From contig NZ_FQYY01000001.1 in the NCBI RefSeq assembly GCF_900141885.1, forward strand, positions 62,001-126,000: a stretch of 64,000 nt of DNA. Direction: 5' to 3'. The notes under the pieces are model-generated. The model was not told where the DNA came from and ran no database searches. It saw only the letters and a program-made list of their open reading frames with translations. Origin of the DNA: Mesonia phycicola (GTDB lineage: Bacteria > Bacteroidota > Bacteroidia > Flavobacteriales > Flavobacteriaceae). The position numbers were made by a program, and so were the translations under genes. The first letter of the stretch is position 1. Every line of letters begins with the position of its first letter. This document shows positions 42,383-51,917 of this stretch, in pieces.

Positions 42383-42820
42383 CTAATTTTCAATTATTTT
42401 CACATCGCTCATTATAAAATTACAATGATTAATGTCTTCTTTATTTAATTTAAAAGTTCCTTCTACAGTAATTATCATATCCGTTTTTAAATTCTGCTCT
42501 TCAGCAAATTGAAGTTCTATTATGGTTTCTGGGCCTGCCATTCCGCAAAAAAAGCAACTAGCCATAGGCTGTTTAGACAATAAATAAGATTTACTATTTT
42601 CTAATAAATCGAGCACATAGCCTTTTATTTGTATTTTTTTATTTTCTAATTTTTTAACAGATTCTCCAAATTCTGGAACAAGAAATTTATCTCCGAATTC
42701 ATCTAAAAATTTATACTCAAAGTTTACATCTGTAAGATCTTTCCAGTCTTTTTTAAGGTTTTGGCTGTAAGAAGTTAGTGCTAGCAATAAGCATATACTA
42801 ACTAAAAGTTTATTTTTCAT
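42383..42820 (-). CDS. Secreted CFFCG-motif protein of the ABC cluster (DUF3299-like)
   Basis: This 145-residue protein has a signal peptide (cut near SYSQ, residue 20) and a small beta-barrel-like domain. The motif ASC89-FF-C92-GMAGPETIIEL is conserved in proteins linked to FtsX/LolE-type ABC transporters. In proteobacteria, DUF3299 proteins stand beside such transporters in zinc-responsive operons. The match here is by motif and context and is not certain. The cysteine pair may bind a metal. It overlaps the permease gene by 11 bp. Confidence 0.6.
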   Translation of the reverse strand: MKNKLLVSICLLLALTSYSQNLKKDWKDLTDVNFEYKFLDEFGDKFLVPEFGESVKKLENKKIQIKGYVLDLLENSKSYLLSKQPMASCFFCGMAGPETIIELQFAEEQNLKTDMIITVEGTFKLNKEDINHCNFIMSDVKIIEN

Positions 42821-44027
42821 TAGATAATATTTTTGAAACGTTAATGGTAAATATAGATTTGATATTGAATAATGTAGCCATTACCAATAAGAGTAAAATA
42901 GCAACAAAAAGATAGGCATCTATTAATGTTAAAATGTTTTGCTCTAGCACATAATTATAATTTACAGCAATGTAATGGTATAAATAAGCCCCTCCAAAAT
43001 TGCTTAATACCAAACCTAATAGATAACCTAGTAATACAATTATTAATCCTTCATAAAAAACTACTAGTACAAGCTGAAACCAATTTGCCCCATACACTCT
43101 CATTAAAGCCAACTCATACCTTCTTTCGTTTACTATTTTATATAAACTAATATAAATACTAAAAACAGAAATGAATAGTACCGCTATTGCTATTAATTGT
43201 ATTACTTGTACGCCAATACCTGTATATTTAAATAATTTTTCTAGCTGATATTTAGTTAGAGCTGCTTGCATATTTGTTTTCTCGTTAATAGATCGAGGTA
43301 ATTGCAAAAATCCCATAGGACTTCTAAACTTTACTAATACAGAGGTAATTTCTTTAGGTGCTTCGTGGTCATGATCTTGATGATCTTCTTCATGTGATTC
43401 TTCTTCGTGCTTGTGTAGATCCCAAATACTAGCTAATGGGGTTACTATTAAATTATCTATTACAGAATTACTGGCTGGATAAATCCCTACTACTTTTAAC
43501 GAATGGTTGTCGTGAGACTCTACACTTTCTTCCATTAAACCGTGACTGCTAATTAAAACATCGTTTAATTTCAAATTATGTTTTTTCGCAACATTTGCTC
43601 CCAAAACCACCTCTAAAGCGCTAGAAGCTTCTCTACCTTTTTCTACTTTTTCTATCTCATATAAAGTTTTAAACTCTTCTGTAGTACCTACAATTCTAGA
43701 ACCTTTATAATTATCTCCGTAAGAAATGGGTATAGCTTTACTTATAAGCGGATTTTTAGTAAGATACTCTACATCTTTTAATAAAATATTTCCGGTAGGA
43801 TTATCTATGTGTAGCACCGATGACAAAATTAACTGTAACGGACTCCCTTTTGCCCCAACTACCATATCTATAGCGGTAGAATTTTTAGTAAGTTTTGCTG
43901 ATATTTGTTGCTGAAACTGAAAAGAAAAAGATATTAAAGCTACACTAAGCGCTAATAAAATAATAGCTAGACAAGAATTTAAAGGCTTACTTAAAAAGTT
44001 TTTATAGCTAATTTTAAAAATATTCAT
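42810..44027 (-). CDS. FtsX/LolE/MacB-type ABC transporter permease with His-rich loop
   Basis: This 405-residue inner-membrane protein has one N-terminal helix (about 17-37), a large periplasmic MacB-PCD-like domain, and three C-terminal helices (about 275-297, 315-345 and 365-390). The periplasmic domain carries a 17-residue His/acid-rich insert at 205-221, with six His (205, 207, 212, 216, 219 and 221) and eight acidic residues, fit to bind divalent metals such as zinc. It overlaps the ATPase gene by 4 bp, so the two form a transporter or mechanotransmission unit. Confidence 0.85.
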   Translation of the reverse strand: MNIFKISYKNFLSKPLNSCLAIILLALSVALISFSFQFQQQISAKLTKNSTAIDMVVGAKGSPLQLILSSVLHIDNPTGNILLKDVEYLTKNPLISKAIPISYGDNYKGSRIVGTTEEFKTLYEIEKVEKGREASSALEVVLGANVAKKHNLKLNDVLISSHGLMEESVESHDNHSLKVVGIYPASNSVIDNLIVTPLASIWDLHKHEEESHEEDHQDHDHEAPKEITSVLVKFRSPMGFLQLPRSINEKTNMQAALTKYQLEKLFKYTGIGVQVIQLIAIAVLFISVFSIYISLYKIVNERRYELALMRVYGANWFQLVLVVFYEGLIIVLLGYLLGLVLSNFGGAYLYHYIAVNYNYVLEQNILTLIDAYLFVAILLLLVMATLFNIKSIFTINVSKILSNEK

Positions 44028-44650
44028 AGCTCTATCATTTTTGAAAATTCTGGTACAATACGCTTATCGTGTGTTACCAAAATTAAATTAGAGCCACTTC
44101 TTTTTGCAGTCGCTTTTAGCAAATTAATTACCTTACGGCTATTGGTATCGTCTAAGCTTGAAGTTGGCTCGTCTGCTAGAATTATAGACGGGTTATTGAT
44201 TACTGCCAATGCAATAGAAGCTCGCTGTTTTTGCCCTTCACTTAATGCAAACATCCGTTGGTGCATCAAATCTGCTATTCCTAAATCTTCTAAAATAGTT
44301 TTAATAGCAGAGCTTTCTACTTTAGATTTTGAAAATAATATTTTGGCTTGAATATTTTCAATTAGACTTAACGATTGTATAAAATTAGATTTCTGAAATA
44401 CTAAGCCTATATGTTTTCTTCTAAAATTATCTTTTTCTCGTTCAGAAAAGGTATGTATTGCTGTATTATTTATAAAAATTTCTCCAGATAAAGGCTTTAA
44501 AAGCAAAGACAATAATTTTAACAAGGTTGTTTTCCCTTTTCCAGAATCACCTATAATCACTAAGTCTTCTTCTTGGTCTAAAGAAATATCAGGAAACTTC
44601 ATACCGTTTTTAGAGTGGTACGAAAATTCTAAATTTTTTGTTTGTATCAT
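44024..44650 (-). CDS. ABC transporter ATPase, LolD/MacB type
   Basis: This 208-residue ATPase has Walker A GDSGKGKTTL (about 33-42), the Q-loop VFQKSNFI, a signature close to LSGGQ but reading LSEGQKQR, Walker B SIILADEPTSSLDD and the H-loop ILVTHD. All catalytic residues are kept. It energises the permease encoded next, with which it overlaps. Nothing in the sequence indicates lipoprotein sorting in particular, and the operon context favours a metal-related role. Confidence 0.9.
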   Translation of the reverse strand: MIQTKNLEFSYHSKNGMKFPDISLDQEEDLVIIGDSGKGKTTLLKLLSLLLKPLSGEIFINNTAIHTFSEREKDNFRRKHIGLVFQKSNFIQSLSLIENIQAKILFSKSKVESSAIKTILEDLGIADLMHQRMFALSEGQKQRASIALAVINNPSIILADEPTSSLDDTNSRKVINLLKATAKRSGSNLILVTHDKRIVPEFSKMIEL

Positions 44651-44822
44651 TAAATTAAATTGTAATTATAAAATTTTAAATTATTCTTATAACTAAGACA
44701 TTACGAATAACTTTTTAAAAAAATCCGCAAAAGCTTAATAGTGAATATTTTAAATAACCTAAATAGTAAACAATAACAGACCTTTATATTAATCTGTCTA
44801 CTCTTTACTTATAAAATTAAAA

Positions 44823-45137
44823 TTACAAACTAGGTGGCGCTCTTAATTGAAATGATAACAGGTTTAAATTATCTGTGGTAGTAGATAATAAAGCAAAACC
44901 TGCAAAGAAGAAAGATGTATAAATAACAATTTTAAAAAACGTAAAATCTACTTCGGGAGTTTTATATAAATGAAAATTACAAATTTTACAATCTATAGGT
45001 TTCAATAAATCTGTATGAATGTTTTTTTTTGAATGCTCTTGCAAATCGTGAGAAAAACAATGTACAGAAGGAAGAATAAGCACTACCATTAAATTGATAA
45101 TGCTGCTAATTAAAAATATGTTTTTAACCTTCTTCAA
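44823..45137 (-). CDS. Small membrane protein with His/Cys motifs
   Basis: This 104-residue protein has two hydrophobic segments (about 8-24 and 66-86) around a loop rich in possible metal ligands: H26, C27, H30, H35, H41, C50-xx-C53 and H56. It ends with LRAPPSL, a C-terminal form seen in small Bacteroidota proteins encoded near metal-related TonB receptors. It is 172 bp upstream of the ABC ATPase gene on the same strand and could be the first member of that group. Its function is unknown. Confidence 0.6.
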   Translation of the reverse strand: MKKVKNIFLISSIINLMVVLILPSVHCFSHDLQEHSKKNIHTDLLKPIDCKICNFHLYKTPEVDFTFFKIVIYTSFFFAGFALLSTTTDNLNLLSFQLRAPPSL

Positions 45138-45207
45138 AAGTGTTTTTTAAAATTTCTTTAAATTTAGAATAATTTTAAGACAAGAAAAGGAAATTACAAG
45201 AAAATCC

Positions 45208-45215
45208 TATCTTCG
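45208..45215 (+). promoter_or_regulatory. Candidate -7 element of recG (nearly leaderless)
   Basis: TATCTTCG fits TAnnTTTG with one change and ends 5 bp before the recG ATG at 45221, so the transcript would start at or very near the start codon. No clear TTG is found at 19 bp upstream. Confidence 0.4.
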
Positions 45216-45220
45216 CTTTT

Positions 45221-47326
45221 ATGAATGCTAATACCCTACAAACACCCATAGATTATCTAAAAGGAGTAGGTCCTAATCGTGCTGCTTTACTTCGTAAAGA
45301 AGTTGGTATTCATACCTTTCAAGATTTACTCAATTTTTTCCCTAATAGATATATAGATAAAACTAAGTATTACAAAATCAACGAAATTCAGCGTAATTCT
45401 GCAGAAATTCAGATTATAGGTAAAATTGTTCATCTAAAAACAGTTGCGCAAAAAAGAGGTAAACGCCTTGTTGCAAGCTTTGTAGATAATACCGGTAAAA
45501 TAGAATTAGTTTGGTTTCGCGGACATAAATGGATTCAAGAAAATATTCAATTAAATGAGCCTTATGTAATTTTTGGTAAAGTAAATTATTATAATGGTAT
45601 TTACTCGATGCCACACCCAGAAATGGAGCTACTAAAAGAGCACCAAAAGCAAATGAAAATTGCTATGCAACCGCTCTACCCTTCTACAGAAACACTTTCT
45701 AAACGTGGAGTTACCAATCGTGCGGTTATCAAAATGATACAGCAAGTATTTGTAGAAAATAAAAAAGGTTTTGTAGAAACGTTGCCAGATTATTTACGAA
45801 AAGAATTAAAACTTATTTCTAAAAGCGAGGCTTTATTCAATATTCATTTTCCGCAATCTCCAGAAAAATTAGCACAAGCTCAATTTAGATTGAAGTTTGA
45901 AGAACTATTTTACGTTCAGCTTCAATTATTAATGAAAAACTTACTTCATAAAAGAAAAATAAAAGGATTTAAATTTACAGAAGTAGGTAATTATTTTAAC
46001 GAATTTTACAGTAAACACTTACCTTTTGAGTTAACCAATGCTCAAAAAAGGGTTATAAAAGAAATAAGAAACGATTTAGGTACTGGTGCCCAAATGAATA
46101 GATTACTACAAGGTGATGTAGGTTCTGGTAAAACTATTGTTGCTTTAATGAGTTGTTTATTAGCCTTAGATAATGGTTTTCAGGCAAGTTTAATGGCGCC
46201 AACCGAAATTTTGGCCACACAGCATTTTCAAGGTTTGTCTGAGCTTTGTGCAGAAATGAATATAGAAATTGCTTTACTCACCGGCTCTAGCAAAACAAAA
46301 GAAAGACGAATAATCCATGAAAAACTTGAAAATGGAGAACTCGATATTTTAATTGGTACACACGCATTATTAGAAGATAAAGTAAAATTTAAAAACTTAG
46401 GTTTAGCTATTATTGATGAGCAGCACCGTTTTGGTGTAGCACAACGTGCTAAGTTGTGGAAAAAAAATATAAATCCGCCTCATATTTTAGTAATGACGGC
46501 CACTCCCATACCAAGAACATTAGCAATGAGTTTGTATGGAGATTTAGATATTTCTGTGATTGATGAGTTACCTCCAGGCAGAAAAGCTATTAAAACCGTA
46601 CATAGGTATGATAATAATCGTTTAAAAGTATTTGCTTTTATTAGAGATGAAATAAAAAAAGGCCGACAGATTTATGTGGTTTACCCGTTAATTCAAGAAT
46701 CTGAAAAAATGGATTATAAAGATTTAATGGATGGGTATGAAAGTATTGCTAGAGAATTTCCGCAGCCAGAATTTCAAATTTCTATTGTTCACGGCCAAAT
46801 GAAACCTGCCGACAAAGATTATGAGATGAATAGGTTTGTAAAAGGCGAAACACAAATTATGGTGGCCACCACCGTAATAGAAGTTGGCGTAAACGTACCT
46901 AATGCAAGTGTGATGATTATAGAAAGTGCCGAGCGTTTTGGCCTTTCTCAATTACATCAGCTTCGTGGGCGCGTGGGTCGTGGTGCAGAGCAAAGTTTTT
47001 GTATTTTAATGACGGGGCACAAACTTTCTAGCGATAGTAAAACTAGACTAGAAACCATGACACAAACCAACGATGGTTTTGAAATTGCAGAGGTAGATTT
47101 AAAATTACGTGGGCCAGGAGATTTAATGGGTACGCAACAAAGCGGTGTGCTTAATTTGCAAATTGCAGATATTGTAAAAGACAATCAGATTTTAAAATCT
47201 GCACGTTACCACGCTATGAAAATTTTAAAAGATGACCAACAGTTACAAAAAGAAGAAAACAGAATTGTAAATTATACTTACCAGCAAATTGCAAAAAACA
47301 AAACCATCTGGAACTATATTAGCTAA
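45221..47326 (+). CDS. recG: ATP-dependent DNA helicase RecG
   Basis: This 701-residue helicase has a wedge/OB domain (about 60-160), Walker A in LLQGDVGSGKTIVAL (about 293-307), the DEQHRFGVAQR box, TATPIPRTLAMSLYGDLDIS, and RGRVGRGAEQSFC near the end, all standard for RecG. It remodels stalled replication forks and branched recombination intermediates. Its stop overlaps the start of the AEC transporter gene by one base. Confidence 0.96.
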   Translation: MNANTLQTPIDYLKGVGPNRAALLRKEVGIHTFQDLLNFFPNRYIDKTKYYKINEIQRNSAEIQIIGKIVHLKTVAQKRGKRLVASFVDNTGKIELVWFRGHKWIQENIQLNEPYVIFGKVNYYNGIYSMPHPEMELLKEHQKQMKIAMQPLYPSTETLSKRGVTNRAVIKMIQQVFVENKKGFVETLPDYLRKELKLISKSEALFNIHFPQSPEKLAQAQFRLKFEELFYVQLQLLMKNLLHKRKIKGFKFTEVGNYFNEFYSKHLPFELTNAQKRVIKEIRNDLGTGAQMNRLLQGDVGSGKTIVALMSCLLALDNGFQASLMAPTEILATQHFQGLSELCAEMNIEIALLTGSSKTKERRIIHEKLENGELDILIGTHALLEDKVKFKNLGLAIIDEQHRFGVAQRAKLWKKNINPPHILVMTATPIPRTLAMSLYGDLDISVIDELPPGRKAIKTVHRYDNNRLKVFAFIRDEIKKGRQIYVVYPLIQESEKMDYKDLMDGYESIAREFPQPEFQISIVHGQMKPADKDYEMNRFVKGETQIMVATTVIEVGVNVPNASVMIIESAERFGLSQLHQLRGRVGRGAEQSFCILMTGHKLSSDSKTRLETMTQTNDGFEIAEVDLKLRGPGDLMGTQQSGVLNLQIADIVKDNQILKSARYHAMKILKDDQQLQKEENRIVNYTYQQIAKNKTIWNYIS

Positions 47327-48228
47327 TGAATAATTTTATTTTAATTGCCATTGCTATTCTTGCTGGTGCAGCTGCTAGAAAGTTTAAAAAATTACCACAA
47401 AACAGCTATGTTGCGGTAAATTTTTGGGTAATCTATATTGCTTTGCCTGCAATTGCTTTAAAATATATTCCGCAAATAAAATGGAGTACAGAGCTAATTA
47501 TTCCGTTTGCTATGCCACTTTTTATATTTGGGCTCAGTTTTATTTTTATTGAAATTATATCCCGTTTTATTCAGCTAAATAAAGCTACCAAAGCAGTTTT
47601 AATATTATTAAGCGGTTTGGGTAATACTTCTTTTTTAGGTTTTCCGCTTACGGAAGCTTATTATGGCAAAGAAGGTCTAGAAATAGCTATTTTATGTGAT
47701 CAAAGTTCTTTTTTAATAGTATCTACTTTAGGCGTTTTTATAGCAGCAAAAGCAAGTGATACAGGAAATTTCAGTATTTCATCTATTGTAAAAAAAGTAA
47801 TCAGCTTCCCTCCTTTTTTGGCTTTTATTGCTGCATTTACGCTTCCGCAGTTGGTAGACTTATCTCCAATAAATCCATTATTAGATATTTTAGGAGCCAC
47901 TTTAGTGCCTATGGCACTATTTTCTGTTGGATTACAACTTCAATTAAAAGACTGGAAAGCAGATGTGAGATTGGTAAGTTTATCTTTACTTTTTAGATTA
48001 TTTATCGCTCCACTTAGCGTTTTTATAATTCTATTTGCTTTAAACATTTCTTCACTCACAGCAAAAGTTAGCGTTTTTGAAGCTTCTATGTCGCCAATGG
48101 TAACGCCAACAATTATTGCTGCTCAATATGGATTGAATAATAAACTTGCGAGCCTAATTTTAGGTATAGGTATTATTATTGGTTTCTTTTCAACCTTTAT
48201 GTGGTCAGAAATTATTCAATTTTTATAG
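47326..48228 (+). CDS. AEC-family (auxin efflux carrier-like) transporter
   Basis: This 300-residue inner-membrane protein has about ten helices arranged as two inverted five-helix units: LNKATKAVLILLSGLGNTSFLGFPL in the first half and SLTAKVSVFEASMSPMVTPTII in the second. Members move dicarboxylates such as malate, or related anions, and the substrate here is unknown. It starts on the last base of the recG stop, so it is co-transcribed with recG. It ends 1 bp from the convergent lipoprotein gene. Confidence 0.85.
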   Translation: MNNFILIAIAILAGAAARKFKKLPQNSYVAVNFWVIYIALPAIALKYIPQIKWSTELIIPFAMPLFIFGLSFIFIEIISRFIQLNKATKAVLILLSGLGNTSFLGFPLTEAYYGKEGLEIAILCDQSSFLIVSTLGVFIAAKASDTGNFSISSIVKKVISFPPFLAFIAAFTLPQLVDLSPINPLLDILGATLVPMALFSVGLQLQLKDWKADVRLVSLSLLFRLFIAPLSVFIILFALNISSLTAKVSVFEASMSPMVTPTIIAAQYGLNNKLASLILGIGIIIGFFSTFMWSEIIQFL

Positions 48229-48229
48229 T

Positions 48230-48673
48230 TTATTCTTCCTGTTTAAAAACAAAATCTATAGAATTTTTATCATCAGAAATAGTGGCTTTCAATAAATCTT
48301 GATCTAACTGATAACTAATCACCTTCGGAAATTCATTCTCTTTATTTTCTGCAGAAAAACTTTCTACATTTGTTTTAGTAACTAGAAAATCAACTGCTTC
48401 TTCGTTAACACCTTCAACCCTTAACACCCAATCTTCATTTACTTTTAATAAGGTTAGTTCTTCTTTAAAAACAGTATCATTTTCAACCAACGTAAACCCT
48501 AACCCTTTATATTTTTCAGAAGTAACTCTTTGCCAATACTCATAAGTTTGTTCTATTTTTTTTCCATTAGTTCTTGTCCAATTTCCTACTAGCCAATCAT
48601 AATTAACAGAAGATTCTTGGCAGCTATTCAGCAATAAGCAACACGTAAATAAGTATAAAATATGCTTTTTCAT
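48230..48673 (-). CDS. Lipoprotein of the DUF6265 type
   Basis: This 147-residue protein has a lipobox (LNSC, near residue 18). It is followed by NYDWLVGNWTRTNGKKIEQTYEYWQRVTS, a lipocalin-like start seen in the DUF6265 group, and beta-rich sequence to the end. It is probably an envelope lipoprotein that binds a small ligand or stabilises another protein. No enzymatic motif is visible. Confidence 0.65.
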   Translation of the reverse strand: MKKHILYLFTCCLLLNSCQESSVNYDWLVGNWTRTNGKKIEQTYEYWQRVTSEKYKGLGFTLVENDTVFKEELTLLKVNEDWVLRVEGVNEEAVDFLVTKTNVESFSAENKENEFPKVISYQLDQDLLKATISDDKNSIDFVFKQEE

Positions 48674-48851
48674 TTCATCTAAATAATTTCTAAAATTTAC
48701 ATAAAAATCTTCAAAAGTAACTCCTTATCTTATCTTAGATTTTGCCAAAATTAATATTATCTTTGCGCACTTAAATTATCTTTTAATTAGCAGAAAGATT
48801 ATTCTATATTAGCTTTTAGAATTACACCTTTTTAGATAAAATTACGTATAA

Positions 48852-51278
48852 ATGAAAATTTCTTATAACTGGGTAAAACAGTTTATCAAAACAGATTGGA
48901 ATGCAGAACAAACCGAAGAGCTTCTTACCGATTTAGGTTTAGAAGTAGAAGGTATTGAAAATTTTGAGTCTGTTAAAGGTGGTTTAAACGGTATTGTTGT
49001 TGGTCATGTACTTACTTGTGAGCAACATAGTAACGCAGACCGCTTACGTGTTACTACAGTAGATATTGGCGCAGAAGAACCCGTACAAATTGTATGCGGC
49101 GCTCCTAATGTTGCTGCCGGGCAAAAAGTACCTGTTGCAACTGTAGGCACCACTTTATATGATGATAAACAAGAACCTTGGAAAATAAAAAAAGGTAAAA
49201 TAAGAGGAGAAGTAAGTCTTGGTATGATTTGCGCCGAAGATGAGTTAGGTCTAGGTAAAGGTCATGATGGTATTATGGTTTTAGCTGAAGATTTAAAACC
49301 TGGTACTCCATTAAACGAAATTTTCGAGGTAGAAACAGACCAAGTTTTTGAAATTGGGCTAACGCCTAACAGAGCAGATGCTATGAGCCATTATGGCGTT
49401 GCTCGAGATTTAAAAGCTGGTTTATTACAAAAAGAAATAAACACCCCTTTAGACTCTCCTTCTGTTAGTAGCTTTCACGTAGAAAATAGAAGTAGAAGAA
49501 TTACTATAGAGGTAGAAGATTATAACCTTGCGCCTCGCTATTGTGGGGTAACTATTTCTGGTGTAAAAGTAGGTCCTTCACCTGCTTGGCTTCAAAATAG
49601 ATTAAAAGCAATAGGGATTGCTCCAAAAAATAATGTTGTAGATGTTACTAATTATGTATTACACGAATTAGGGCAACCTCTTCACGCTTTTGATGCAGAC
49701 CATATTACAGATAATAAAATTGAAGTAAAAACTCTTCCTGCAGGAACTAAATTTACAACTTTAGACGAGGTAGAAAGAGAATTACACGAAGAAGATTTAA
49801 TGATTTGTGACGCAGAAAAACCATTATGTATTGCTGGTGTTTTTGGAGGATTAAATTCTGGTGTAACCGAGCGTACTTCTAACATATTTTTAGAAAGTGC
49901 TTATTTTAACCCAGTAAGCGTTCGTAAAACTGCAAAACGTCACGGTTTAAACACCGATGCTTCTTTTAGATTTGAAAGAGGAATTGACCCTAATACTACA
50001 GAATACGCTTTAAAAAGAGCAGTTCTATTAATACAAAAAACCGCAGGTGGTTTAGTAACTAGTGATATAGATGATATTTATCCTAAAAAAATAGAAGACT
50101 TCCAAGTATTTTTAACATTTGATAAAATTAATAATCTAATAGGTCAAGAAATAGATCCTGGTACTATCAAATCTATTTTAGCTTCTTTAGAAATTAGAGT
50201 AAACAACGTTACAGAAAGTGGTTTAGGTCTTACTATTCCTGCTTACCGAGTAGACGTGCAACGTGAAGTAGATGTTATTGAAGAAATTTTACGTGTATAT
50301 GGTTACAATAACGTAGAATTTAATGATAAACTAAATGCTTCTATATCTAACTCTACTAGATTTGAAGATTACCGTATACAAAATATTGTAGCAGATCAAT
50401 TAGTAGGGCAAGGATTTTACGAGGCAATGTCTAACTCACTAACAACAAAAGATTACATTGCTTTAGTAGATGATTTAAACGAAGAGCATAATGTAGAAAT
50501 GCTTAACCCATTAAGTCAAGATTTGGCCGTAATGCGTCAATCTTTACTTTTTAGCGGTTTAGAAGCTATTTCTTATAACATAAACAGAAAAAACAACAAC
50601 ATTAAATTGTTTGAGTTTGGTAAAACCTACCATAACTTTAACTCTGGAAGAGAAGAACATAAACATCTTTCTTTATTTATAAGTGGTAATCGTAAAGAAG
50701 AACGCTGGAACTCTTTACCACAAAAAAGTGATTTCTTTTATGCTAAAGGAGTTATTAATGCAATAATAGAAAAATTAGGAATTGTAGATACCAAATACAT
50801 ACCTACTACTAATTCTATTTTTTCTGAAGGTTTAAGCATTAGCGCTAGAAAGAAAAAAATTGTAGAGTTTGGAGTGGTTAAAAAATCAATATTAAAAAGT
50901 TTTGATATTGAGCAAGAAGTAATTTATGTAGATTTTAATTGGGATTTAATTATTGAATTTGTAAAAGGAAAGAAAATTCAATTTCAAGCTATCCCTAAAT
51001 TTCCGTCTTCAAGAAGAGATTTTGCATTGCTATTAGACGAAAATGTAACTTTTAGTGATATTTATGAAATTGCAACAAAAACAGAACGTAAACTTTTACA
51101 AAATGTAGAGTTGTTTGATGTTTATGAAGGTGATAATTTACCAAATAGCAAGAAGAGTTATGCTGTAAGCTTCACTTTTCTAGATGAAAATAAAACCCTT
51201 ACAGATAAACAAGTAGATAAAATAATGAGTAAACTACAGCAACAATTTGAAAAACAATTAGGTGCTAGTTTAAGATAA
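48852..51278 (+). CDS. pheT: Phenylalanine-tRNA ligase beta subunit
   Basis: This 808-residue protein has the standard bacterial PheT order: an N-terminal segment (MKISYNWVKQFI), a tRNA-binding OB domain (about 40-150, GIVVGHVLTCEQHSNADRL), the B3/4 editing domain (about 215-395), the B5 domain (about 410-480), the catalytic-like core and the C-terminal FDX-ACB anticodon-binding domain (about 710-805). It works with PheS, which is encoded elsewhere. A -7 element TATCTTTG lies at 48758-48765, giving a leader of about 80 nt. The terminator at 51301-51338 follows. Confidence 0.96.
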   Translation: MKISYNWVKQFIKTDWNAEQTEELLTDLGLEVEGIENFESVKGGLNGIVVGHVLTCEQHSNADRLRVTTVDIGAEEPVQIVCGAPNVAAGQKVPVATVGTTLYDDKQEPWKIKKGKIRGEVSLGMICAEDELGLGKGHDGIMVLAEDLKPGTPLNEIFEVETDQVFEIGLTPNRADAMSHYGVARDLKAGLLQKEINTPLDSPSVSSFHVENRSRRITIEVEDYNLAPRYCGVTISGVKVGPSPAWLQNRLKAIGIAPKNNVVDVTNYVLHELGQPLHAFDADHITDNKIEVKTLPAGTKFTTLDEVERELHEEDLMICDAEKPLCIAGVFGGLNSGVTERTSNIFLESAYFNPVSVRKTAKRHGLNTDASFRFERGIDPNTTEYALKRAVLLIQKTAGGLVTSDIDDIYPKKIEDFQVFLTFDKINNLIGQEIDPGTIKSILASLEIRVNNVTESGLGLTIPAYRVDVQREVDVIEEILRVYGYNNVEFNDKLNASISNSTRFEDYRIQNIVADQLVGQGFYEAMSNSLTTKDYIALVDDLNEEHNVEMLNPLSQDLAVMRQSLLFSGLEAISYNINRKNNNIKLFEFGKTYHNFNSGREEHKHLSLFISGNRKEERWNSLPQKSDFFYAKGVINAIIEKLGIVDTKYIPTTNSIFSEGLSISARKKKIVEFGVVKKSILKSFDIEQEVIYVDFNWDLIIEFVKGKKIQFQAIPKFPSSRRDFALLLDENVTFSDIYEIATKTERKLLQNVELFDVYEGDNLPNSKKSYAVSFTFLDENKTLTDKQVDKIMSKLQQQFEKQLGASLR

Positions 51279-51300
51279 ATTATTTTAAAGTATTTTATAA

Positions 51301-51338
51301 AAAAATCCGATGGCTAATAGAAGCTATCGGATTTTTTT
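51301..51338. terminator. Bidirectional terminator between pheT and the fasciclin gene
   Basis: An 11-bp stem (AAAAATCCGAT with ATCGGATTTTT) extends inward with GCT-AGC pairing and is flanked by A and T runs. It lies between convergent genes. Confidence 0.85.
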
Positions 51339-51356
51339 ATGTCTTGTATTACTATA

Positions 51357-51917
51357 TTACATTTTAGGCAATAATACAGTATCTATAACATGAATAACTC
51401 CGTTAGATTGATTTACATCTGCAATAGTTACCGTTGCTATATTACCAGAAGCATCCTTTATTTTTAATTTTTTACCATCCATCATCATAGTAATAGAAGA
51501 TCCGTTCACTGTTTCTACATTTACCTTACCTCCATTTTTCTTTATCATTTTAGCAATATCTTTAGCAGACCAGTTACCTGCAACTACGTGATAAGTTAAA
51601 ATACTTTGCAAAACAGGCTTATTTTCTGCTTTCATCAAATTCTCAACTGTACCTTCTGGTAAATGAGAAAAAGCTGTATTTGTAGGAGCAAAAACAGTAA
51701 AAGGTCCGTCTCCTTGCAATGTCTCTACTAAATCTGCTGCTTTTACAGCCACTACAAGTGTTGTGTGATCTTTAGAGTTAACAGCATTTTCTATAATATT
51801 TTTTGTAGGATACATTTCTGCCCCACCAACCATTTTTGTTTTTTGAGAGTAACCCGTTGCACTAATTACAAGAGCAAGAATAGCGAAAGATGATTTAATT
51901 GATTTTGAAATTTTCAT
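51357..51917 (-). CDS. Secreted fasciclin (FAS1) domain protein
   Basis: This 186-residue protein has a signal peptide (residues about 1-24, ending ATGYSQ) and one FAS1 domain. The H1 motif DGPFTVFAPTNTAFSHLPEGT and the YH motif ILTYHVVAGNWSAKD are clear, and the end reads ADVNQSNGVIHVIDTVLLP. FAS1 proteins mediate adhesion or matrix contacts. It is a single gene whose upstream region is the 323-bp spacer shared with lysA. Confidence 0.9.
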   Translation of the reverse strand: MKISKSIKSSFAILALVISATGYSQKTKMVGGAEMYPTKNIIENAVNSKDHTTLVVAVKAADLVETLQGDGPFTVFAPTNTAFSHLPEGTVENLMKAENKPVLQSILTYHVVAGNWSAKDIAKMIKKNGGKVNVETVNGSSITMMMDGKKLKIKDASGNIATVTIADVNQSNGVIHVIDTVLLPKM

